DNA of 64,000 nucleotides, taken from contig CM068580.1 in assembly GCA_035048485.1 (NCBI GenBank), forward strand, positions 61,645,983-61,709,982. The letters are read 5' to 3'. The stretch comes from Pteria penguin (lineage: Eukaryota; Mollusca; Bivalvia; Pterioida; Pteriidae). The first letter of the stretch is position 1. Each line of letters starts with the position of its first letter. Position numbers and translations under genes: made by a program. A model generated the notes under the pieces. That model saw only the letters and a list, made by a program, of their open reading frames with translations, made no database searches and was not told the DNA's origin. This document shows, piece after piece, positions 47,701 to 57,850 of the stretch.

Positions 47701-50700
47701 ACATAAATATTAAAGTGATCCTTGCTCCACAGATAATAACATAAATATTAAACTGATCATTGCTCCACACATAATAGCATTAATATTAAACTGATCCTTG
47801 CTCCACACATAATAACATAAATATTAAACTGATCCTTGCTCCACACATAATAGCATTAATATTAAACTGATCCTTGCTCCACACATAATAACATAAATAT
47901 AAAACTGATCCTTGCTCCACACATAATAACATTAATAATAAACTAATCATTGCTCCACACATAATAACATTAATATTAAACTGATCATTGTTCCACACAT
48001 AGTAACATTAATATTAAACTGATCATTGCTCCACACATAGTAACATTGATATTAAACTGATCCTTGCTCCACACATAATAACATAAACATTAAACTGATC
48101 CTTGCTCCGCAGATAATAACATAAATATTAAACTGATCCTTGCTCCACACGTAATAACATTAATATTAAACTGATCCTTGCTCCACACATAATGACATTA
48201 ATATTAAACTGATCCTTGCTCCACACATAATAACATTAATATTAAACTGATCCTTGCTCCACACATAAAAACATTGATATTAAACTGATCCTTGCTCCAC
48301 ACATAATAACATTGATATTAAACTGATCCTTGCTCCACACATAATAACATAAATATTAAACTGATCCTTGCTCCACACATAATAACATTAATATTAAACT
48401 GATCCTTGCTCCACACATAATAACATTGATATTAAACTGATCATTGCTCCACAAATAATACAATTGATATTAAACTGATCAGCGCTCCACAAATAATAAC
48501 ATTAATATCAAACTGATCCTTGCTTCACACATAATAACATTGATATTTAACTGATCCTTGCTCCACACATAATAACATTAACATCAGGCTGATCAGTGCT
48601 CCACACATAGTAACATTAATATTAAACTGATCCTTGCTCCACACATAATAACATTAATATTAAACTGATCCTTGCTCCACACATAATAGCATTAATATTA
48701 AATTGATCCTTGCTCCACAAATAATAACATAAATATTAAACTGATCATTGCTCCACACATAATAACATAAATATTAAAGTGATCCTTGCTCCACAAATAA
48801 TAACATAAATATTAAACTGATCATTGCTCCACACATAATAGCATTAATATTAAACTGATCCTTGCTCCACACATAATAACATAAATATTAAACTGATCCT
48901 TGCTCCACACATAATAGCATTAATATTAAACTGATCGTTGCTCCACACATAATAACATAAATATAAAACTGATCCTTGCTCCACACATAATAACATTAAT
49001 AATAAACTAATCATTGCTCCACACATAATAACATTAATATTAAACTGATCATTGTTCCACACATAGTAACATTAATATTAAACTGATCATTGCTCCACAC
49101 ATAGTAACATTGATATTAAACTGATCCTTGCTCCACACATAATAACATAAACATTAAACTGATCCTTGCTCCGCAGGTAATAACATAAATATTAAACTGA
49201 TCCTTGCTCCACACATAATAACATTAATATTAAACTGATCCTTGCTCCACACATAATGACATTAATATTAAACTGATCCTTGCTCCACACATAATAACAT
49301 TGATATTAAACTGATCCTTGCTCCACACATAATAACATTGATATTAAACTGATCCTTGCTCCACACATAATAACATAAATATGAAACTGATCCTTGCTCC
49401 ACACATAATAACATTAATATTAAACTGATCCTTGCTCCACACATAATAACATAAATATTAAACTGATCCTTGCTCCATACATAATAACATTGATATTAAA
49501 CTGATCCTTGCTCCACACATAATAACATTGATATTAAACTGATCCTTGCTCCACACATAATAACATTAATATTAAACTGATCATTGCTCCACACATGATA
49601 ACATTAATATTAAACTGATCCTTGCTCCACACATGATAACATTGATATTAAAATGATCATTGCTCCACACATAATAACATTAATATTAAACTGATCCTTG
49701 CTCCACACATAATAACATTAATATTAAACTGATCCTTGCTCCACACATAATAACATTAATATTAAACTGATCCTTGCTCCACACATGATAATATTAATAT
49801 TAAACTGATACTTGCTCCACACATAATGACATTAATATTAAACTGATCCTTGCTCCACACATGATAACATTAATATTAAACTGATCATTGCTCCACACAT
49901 GATAACATTAATATTAAACTGATCCTTGCTGCACACATAATAACATTGATATTAAACTGATCATTGCTCCACACATGATAACATTAATATTAAACTGATC
50001 TTTGCTCCACACATGATAACATTAATATTGAACTGATCCTTGCTCCACACATAATAACATTAATATTAAACTGATCCTTGCTCCACACATGATAACATTA
50101 ATATTAAACTGATCCTTGCTCCACACATAATGACATTAATATTAAACTGATCCTTGCTCCACACATAATAACATTAATATTAAACTGATCCTTGCTCCAC
50201 ACATAATAACATAAACATTAAACTGATCCTTGCTCCACACATACTAACATTGATATTAAACTGATCCTTGCTCCACACATAATAACATAAATATTAAACT
50301 GATCCTTGCTCCACACATAATAACATTAATATTAAACTGATCATTACTGCACACATAATAACATTGATATTAAACTGATCATTGCTCCACAAATAATACA
50401 ATTGATATTAAACTGATCAGCGCTCCACAAATAATAACATTAATATCAAACTGATCCTTGCTTCACACATAATAACATTGATATTTAACTGATCCTTGCT
50501 CCACACATAATAACATTAACATCAGGCTGATCAGTGCTCCACACATAGTAACATTAATATTAAACTGATCCTTGCTCCACACATAATAACATTAATATTA
50601 AACTGATCCTTGCTCCACACATAATAGCATTAATATTAAACTGATCCTTGCTCCACAAATAATAACATAAATATTAAACTGATCATTGCTCCACACATAA

Positions 50701-53700
50701 TAACATAAATATTAAAGTGATCCTTGCTCCACAAATAATAACATAAATATTAAACTGATCATTGCTCCACACATAATAGCATTAATATTAAACTGATCCT
50801 TGCTCCACACATAATAACATAAATATTAAACTGATCCTTGCTCCACACATAATAGCATTAATATTAAACTGATCCTTGCTCCACACATAATAACATAAAT
50901 ATAAAACTGATCCTTGCTCCACACATAATAACATTAATAATAAACTAATCATTGCTCCACACATAATAACATTAATATTAAACTGATCATTGTTCCACAC
51001 ATAGTAACATTAATATTAAACTGATCATTGCTCCACACATAATAACATTGATATTAAACTGATCCTTGCTCCACACATAATAACATAAACATTAAACTTA
51101 TCCTTGCTCCGCAGGTAATAACATAAATATTAAACTGATCCTTGCTCCACACGTAATAACATTAATATTAAACTGATCCTTGCTCCACACATAATGACAT
51201 TAATATTAAACTGATCCTTGCTCCACACATAATAACATTAATATTAAACTGATCCTTGCTCCACACATAATAACATTGATATTAAACTGATCCTTGCTCC
51301 ACACATAATAACATTGATATTAAACTGATCCTTGCTCCACACATAATAACATACATATGAAACTGATCCTTGCTCCACACATAATAACATTAATATTAAA
51401 CTGATCCTTGCTCCACACATAATAACATAAATATTAAACTGATCCTTGCTCCACACATAATAACATTGATATTAAACTGATCCTTGCTCCACACATAATA
51501 ACATTGATATTAAACTGATCCTTGCTCCACACATAATAACATTAATATTAAACTGATCATTGCTCCACACATGATAACATTAATATTAAACTGATCCTTG
51601 CTCCACACATGATAACATTGATATTAAAATGATCATTGCTCCACACATAATAACATTAATATTAAACTGATCCTTGCTCCACACATAATAACATTAATAT
51701 TAAACTGATCCTTGCTCCACACATAATAACATTAATATTAAACTGATCCTTGCTCCACACATGATAATATTAATATTAAACTGATCCTTGCTCCACACAT
51801 AATGACATTAATATTAAACTGATCCTTGCTCCACACATGATAACATTAATATTAAACTGATCATTGCTCCACACATGATAACATTAATATTAAACTGATC
51901 CTTGCTCCACACATAATAACATTGATATTAAACTGATCATTGCTCCACACATGATAACATTAATATTAAACTGATCTTTGCTCCACACATGATAACATTA
52001 ATATTGAAGTGATCCTTGCTCCACACATAATGACATTAATATTAAACTGATCCTTGCTCCACACATGATAACATTAATATTAAACTGATCCTTGCTCCAC
52101 ACATGATAACATTAATGTTAAACTGATCATTGCTCCACACATAATAACATTAATATTAAACTGATCCTTGCTCCACACATGATAACATTAATATTAAACT
52201 GATCCTTGCTCCACACATAATAACATTGATATTAAACTGATCCTTGCTCCACACATAATAACATTAATATTAAACTGATCCTTGCTCCACACATGATAAC
52301 ATTGATATTGAACTGATCATTGCTCCACACATAATAACATTGATATTAAACTGATCATTGCTGCACACATAATTACATTAATATTAAACTGATCCTTGCT
52401 CCACACATAATAACATAAATATAAAACTGATCCTTGCTCCACACATAATAACATTAATAATAAAGTAATCATTGCTCCACACATAATAACATTAATATTA
52501 AACTGATCATTGTTCCACACATAGTAACATTAATATTAAACTGATCATTGCTCCACACATAGTAACATTGATATTAAACTGATCCTTGCTCCACACATAA
52601 TAACATAAACATTAAACTGATCCTTGCTCCGCAGGTAATAACATAAATATTAAACTGATCCTTGCTCCACACGTAATAACATTAATATTAAACTGATCCT
52701 TGCTCCACACATAATGACATTAATATTAAACTGATCCTTGCTCCACACATAATAACATTGATATTAAACTGATCCTTGCTCCACACATAATAACATTGAT
52801 ATTAAACTGATCCTTGCTCCACACATAATAACATAAATATGAAACTGATCCTTGCTCCACACATAATAACATTAATATTAAACTGATCCTTGCTCCACAC
52901 ATAATAACATAAATATTAAACTGATCCTTGATCCACACATAATAACATTGATATTAAACTGATCCTTGCTCCACACATAATAACATTGATATTAAACTGA
53001 TCCTTGCTCCACACATGATAACATTAATATTAAACTGATCATTGCTCCACACATGATAACATTAATATTAAACTGATCCTTGCTCCACACATGATAACAT
53101 TAATGTTAAACTGATCATTGCTCCACACATAATAACATTAATATTAAACTGATCATTGCTCCACACATAATAGCATTAATATTAAACTGATCCTTGCTCC
53201 ACACATAATAACATAAATATTAAACTGATCCTTGCTCCACACATAATAGCATTAATATTAAACTGATCCTTGCTCCACACATAATAACATAAATATAAAA
53301 CTGATCCTTGCTCCACACATAATAACATTAATAATAAACTAATCATTGCTCCACACATAATAACATTAATATTAAACTGATCATTGTTCCACACATAGTA
53401 ACATTAATATTAAACTGATCATTGCTCCACACATAGTAACATTGATATTAAACTGATCCTTGCTCCACACATAATAACATAAACATTAAACTGATCCTTG
53501 CTCCGCAGGTAATAACATAAATATTAAACTGATCCTTGCTCCACACGTAATAACATTAATATTAAACTGATCCTTGCTCCACACATAATGACATTAATAT
53601 TAAACTGATCCTTGCTCCACAAATAATAACATTAATATTAAACTGATCCTTGCTCCACACATAAAAACATTGATATTAAACTGATCCTTGCTCCACACAT

Positions 53701-56700
53701 AATAACATTGATATTAAACTGATCCTTGCTCCACACATAATAACATAAATATGAAACTGATCCTTGCTCCACACATAATAACATTAATATTAAACTGATC
53801 CTTGCTCCACACATAATAACAGAAATATTAAACTGATCCTTGCTCCACACATAATAACATTGATATTAAACTGATCCTTGCTCCACACATAATAACATTG
53901 ATATTAAACTGATCCTTGCTCCACACATAATAACAGTAATATTAAACTGATCATTGCTCTACACATGATAACATTAATATTAAACTGATCCTTGCTCCAC
54001 ACATGATAACATTGATATTAAAATGATCATTGCTCCACACATAATAACATTAATATTAAACTGATCCTTGCTCCACACATAATAACATTAATATTAAACT
54101 GATCTTTGCGCCACACATAATAACATTAATATTAAACTGATCCTTGCTCCACACATGATAATATTAATATTAAACTGATCCTTGCTCCACACATAATGAC
54201 ATTAATATTAAACTGATCCTTGCTCCACACATGATAACATTAATATTAAACTGATCATTGCTCCACACATGATAACATAAATATTAAACTGATCCTTGCT
54301 CCACACATAATAACATTGATATTAAACTGATCATTGCTCCACACATGATAACATTAATATTAAACTGATCTTTGCTCCACACATGATAACATTAATATTA
54401 AACTGATCCTTGCTCCACACATAATAACATTAATATTAAACTGATCCTTGCTCCACACATGATAACATTAATATTAAACTGATCCTTGCTCCACACATGA
54501 TAGCATTAATGTTAAACTGATCCTTGCTCCACACATAATAACATTGATATTAAACTGATCCTTGCTCCACACATAATAACATTAATATTAAACTGATCCT
54601 TGCTCCACACATGATAACATTGATATTGAACTGATCATTGCTCCACACATAATAACATTGATATTAAACTGATCCTTGCTGCACACATAATTACATTAAT
54701 ATTAAACTGATCCTTGCTCCACACATAATGACATTAATATTAAACTGATCCTTGCTCCACACATAATAACATTAATATTAAACTGATCCTTGCTCCACAC
54801 ATAATAACATTGATATTAAACTGATCCTTGCTCCACACATAAAAACATTGATATTAAACTGATCCTTGCTCCACACATAATAACATAAATATTAAACTGA
54901 TCCTTGCTCCACACATAATAACATAAATATTAAACTGATCCTTGCTCCACACATAATAACAGTGATATTAAACTGATCATTGCTGCACAAATAATACAAT
55001 TGATATTAAACTGATCAGCGCTCCACAAATAATAACATTAATATCAAACTGATCCTTGCTTCACACATAATAACATTGATATTTAACTGATCCTTGCTCC
55101 ACACATAATAACATAAACATCAGGCTGATCAGTGCTCCACACATAGTAACATTAATATTAAACTGATCCTTGCTCCACACATAATAACATTAATATTAAA
55201 CTGATCCTTGCTCCACACATAATAGCATTAATATTAAACTGATCCTTGCTCCACAAATAATAACATAAATATTAAACTGATCATTGCTCCACACATAATA
55301 ACATAAATATTAAAGTGATCCTTGCTCCACAAATAATAACATAAATATTAAAGTGATCCTTGCTCCACACATAATAGCATTAATATTAAACTGATCCTTG
55401 CTCCACACATAATAACATAAATATTAAACTGATCCTTGCTCCACACATAATAGCATTAATATTAAACTGATCCTTGCTCCACACATAATAACATAAATAT
55501 AAAACTGATCCTTGCTCCACACATAATAACATTAATAATAAAGTAATCATTGCTCCACACATAATAACATTAATATTAAACTGATCATTGTTCCACACAT
55601 AGTAACATTAATATTAAACTGATCATTGCTCCACACATAGTAACATTGATATTAAACTGATCCTTGCTCCACACATAATAACATAAACATTAAACTGATC
55701 CTTGCTCCGCAGGCAATAACATAAATATTAAACTGATCCTTGCTCCACACGTAATAACATTAATATTAAACTGATCCTTGCTCCACACATAATGACATTA
55801 ATATTAAACTGATCCTTGCTCCACACATAATAACATTAATATTAAACTGATCCTTGCTCCACACATAATAACATTGATATTAAACTGATCCTTGCTCCAC
55901 ACATAATAACATTGATATTAAACTGATCCTTGCTCCACACATAAGAACATAAATATGAAACTGATCCTTGCTCCACACATAATAACATTAATATTAAACT
56001 GATCCTTGCTCCACACATAATAACATAAATATTAAACTGATCCTTGCTCCACACATAATAACATTGATATTAAACTGATCCTTGCTCCACACATAATAAC
56101 ATTGATATTAAACTGATCCTTGCTCCACACATAATAACATTGATATTAAACTGATCCTTGCTCCACACATGATAACATTAATATTAAACTGATCCTTGCT
56201 CCACACATGATAACATTGATATTAAAATGATCATTGCTCCACACATAATAACATTAATATTAAACTGATCCTTGCTCCACACATAATAACATGAATATTA
56301 AACTGATCCTTGCTCCACACATAATAACATTAATATTAAACTGATCCTTGCTCCACACATGATAATATTAATATTAAACTGATACTTGCTCCACACATAA
56401 TGACATTAATATTAAACTGATCCTTGCTCCACACATGATAACATTAATATTAAACTGATCATTGCTCCACACATGATAACATTAATATTAAACGGATCAT
56501 TGCTCCACACATGATAACATTAATATTAAACTGATCCTTGCTCCACACATAATAACATTGATATTAAACTGATCATTGCTCCACACATGATAACATTAAT
56601 ATTAAACTGATCTTTGCTCCACACATGATAACATTAATATTAAACTGATCCTTGCTCCACAGATAATAACATTAATATTAAACTGATCCTTGCTCCACAC

Positions 56701-57679
56701 ATGATAACATTAATATTAAACTGATCCTTGCTCCACACATGATAACATTAATGTTAAACTGATCCTTGCTCCACACATAATAACATTAATATTAAACTGA
56801 TCCTTGCTCCACACATGATAACATTAATATTAAACTGATCCTTGCTCCACACATGATAACATTGATATTAAACTGATCCTTGCTCCACACATAATAACAT
56901 TGATATTAAACTGATCCTTGCTCCACACATAATAACATTAATATTAAACTGATCCTTGCTCCACACATGATAACATTGATATTAAACTGATCATTGCTGC
57001 ACACATAATTACATTAATATTAAAGTGATCCTTGCTCCACACATAATGACATTAATATTAAACTGATCCTTGCTTCACACATAATATCATTGATATTTAA
57101 CTGATCATTTTTCAGCACATGATTACAACACTAACTTTAAACTGATGATAGTAAAGCATGTGATTTTAACACTTTCAATTATATTTTCTCAAAGAATAAT
57201 ACATCAAACTATCTGAAAAAACCCCATCAAATCACTTATCAATTTGTGATTTAGGTCAGCCTGACTTTCTCATACACACTTTCATTCATCCATTAAGAAA
57301 TGTATATGTAGTATACAGTTATAACTGATTATGTATTCTCTGTTTTTAGTTCTCCCAGAATAAAGAGCTTAGACAAACATTACTCAATACATTCCCAAAA
57401 ATTTTGGTTGAAGCAAGTCCTTACGATGCAATCTGGGGGATTGGTCTGTGTGCAGAGGACGAACTTGCTTACAACCGTGCTACCTGGATTGGAAAGAACT
57501 TGTTGGGCTATATCTTGACAGAGATACGAGATGAAATGATGAGAGAGCAAGGCATGCTGGGAGATGACACTCTACCCACAAATTATGCAGAGTCAGCACC
57601 TGAAGCTGTAGCCGATGATAAGAATAATAGAACTGATAATGTGAGATCATTACCGAAAAAAGAAGCTGATGAAAACTAA
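41010..57679 (+). CDS. Gene C: tandem double-NADAR protein, 690 aa
   Basis: Exons 41010-41794 (ATG 41032), 43597-43748, 45173-45848, 46246-46397 and 57350-57679 join in one frame (2073 coding nt). Residues 1-213 are acidic and lack a known domain. NADAR-1 is about 214-380 and NADAR-2 about 490-655. Both begin KKTDFEFFWKSDSVFSQWYK, contain CAEQYMMHQKA, a GRKV..W motif, and end in a GKNLLGYILTE segment. Exon 3 carries the end of NADAR-1, a linker and the start of NADAR-2, so the two domains are physically fused. The linker before each domain is also duplicated (EISPELxEKFK). NADAR-1 has WGIC where the family has WGIG; NADAR-2 has WIGKN where the others have W(K/R)GKN. Likely acts on ADP-ribose N-glycosides; substrate and location are not shown. 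The last intron is about 11 kb, mostly satellite. Confidence 0.92.
41795..43596 (+). other. Gene C intron 1
   Basis: 1.8-kb AT-rich intron; contains two related ~340-bp blocks (around 42110 and 42430: AAAAGTCCAACTCCATAGATTTTA / AAAAGCTCAACTCCTTAGATTTTA in parts). No exon seen. Confidence 0.75.
43597..43748 (+). CDS. Gene C exon 2: NADAR-1 middle, 152 nt
   Basis: Acceptor ATGATTTCAG, donor GTAGTT. Encodes LLMKDEKTAEFIMTLEGP, KSAGRKVKNWDENLW and VKKGNIAK. Confidence 0.92.
43749..45172 (+). other. Gene C intron 2 (NADAR-1), with 34-bp minisatellite
   Basis: Homologous to intron 4 in position, phase and flanks (for example CAAAGAATAA(C/T)ACATC near 45020 and 57190). Confidence 0.85.
44138..44830. 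repeat. 34-bp minisatellite, about 20 copies
   Basis: Unit ACTAAACTGATCATGTCCAG + TATATCAGTACTAC, 34 bp. Variants: GACC for GATC, TAAATCAG for TATATCAG, TATTAC for TACTAC. Lies about 390 bp after exon 2 and 343 bp before exon 3. Confidence 0.95.
45173..45848 (+). CDS. Gene C exon 3: NADAR-1 end, linker, NADAR-2 start
   Basis: Acceptor TCTTATTTTAG, phase 0 in; donor GTAAGT, phase 1 out. Encodes FSQNEKLKERLLNTFPKILV, WGIC, WKGKNLLGYILTEVRDEM, an acidic/basic linker of about 110 residues, then FEFFWKSDSVFSQWYKGKF and CAEQYMMHQKA. Confidence 0.93.
45849..46245 (+). other. Gene C intron 3
   Basis: 397-nt intron, no internal feature. Its first ~60 nt resemble the start of intron 1 (GTAAGTA(C/T)ATATACAACA), showing the duplication included intron sequence. 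Confidence 0.8.
46246..46397 (+). CDS. Gene C exon 4: NADAR-2 middle, 152 nt
   Basis: Acceptor ATGATTTTAG, donor GTAGGT. Encodes LLMKDEETARFIMTLNGP, KSAGRKVRNWDEKLW and VKKGNMEK; nearly identical to exon 2. Confidence 0.92.
46566..47045 (+). mobile_element. Tandem-module element fragment in gene C intron 4
   Basis: Begins GGGGGGCATATAGTGTTAC, then three ~165-bp modules with CAGTTTCCGCTCATTTTCTC, TTGATATTGGGTATAT and GGTCTGGTAA.TTTTGACAGA. Same family as 30226-31190; the 3' end is missing. Confidence 0.7.
47270..57170. repeat. 38-bp satellite array inside gene C intron 4, about 255 copies
   Basis: Unit ATTAAACTGATCCTTGCTCC + ACACATAATAACATTAAT, 38 bp, clean between about 47385 and 57115 and decayed at both edges. 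Register appears unbroken: variant markers (CTCCGCAG at 48105, 49169, 51107, 52627, 53501, 55705; ATCAGGCTGATCAG at 47595, 48583, 50521, 55119) are separated by exact multiples of 38. Blocks of 588 bp between the two markers recur at 48583, 50521 and 55119, so the array also grew by kilobase-scale duplication. Short minus-strand ORFs within it are by-products of the repeat. Confidence 0.97.
57350..57679 (+). CDS. Gene C exon 5: NADAR-2 end and C-terminus
   Basis: Acceptor TCTGTTTTTAG, phase 0. Encodes FSQNKELRQTLLNTFPKILV, DAIWGIG, WIGKNLLGYILTEIRDEM, then an acidic tail to TAA at 57677. The downstream sequence still looks protein-like in shifted frames (see 57680-57850). Confidence 0.92.
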   Translation, partial: FSQNKELRQTLLNTFPKILVEASPYDAIWGIGLCAEDELAYNRATWIGKNLLGYILTEIRDEMMREQGMLGDDTLPTNYAESAPEAVADDKNNRTDNVRSLPKKEADEN

Positions 57680-57850
57680 TTTTAGCAGTGTTTCCAATAC
57701 TTGTCATTTAGAATCTACATTTAATGAGGAAACATTGACGGTATTGAAATCTCACCAAATGTGGTGATAGCCAATGAAATTAGTATGGAAGAAAATAAAA
57801 AATTATCAGCCAATGAGGACCAAGATGAAAACAGATCCTTTATATCATGA
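57680..57850 (+). pseudogene. Coding-like tail after gene C stop, in two shifted frames
   Basis: From 57678 in the next frame: NFSSVSNTCHLESTFNEETL. From 57728, back in the exon 5 frame: IEISPNVVIANEISMEENKK and on to a TGA at 57848. Composition (acidic, Ser/Asn/Glu) matches the gene's other tails, and EISP is also found in its linkers. Suggests an older, longer C-terminus broken by two compensating indels, or sequence errors. Confidence 0.4.

Noticed and set aside
47786..56054. Ten similar ~70-aa minus-strand ORFs (MWNNDQFNINVIMCGA and variants) across the satellite
   Set aside because: They are translations of the 38-bp repeat (three units = 38 codons) and recur at multiples of 38 bp. No splice, domain or start-site support.
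47270..57170. CRISPR-like array
   Set aside because: Regular repeats but no unique spacers; the whole 38-bp period is conserved and the context is a eukaryotic intron.
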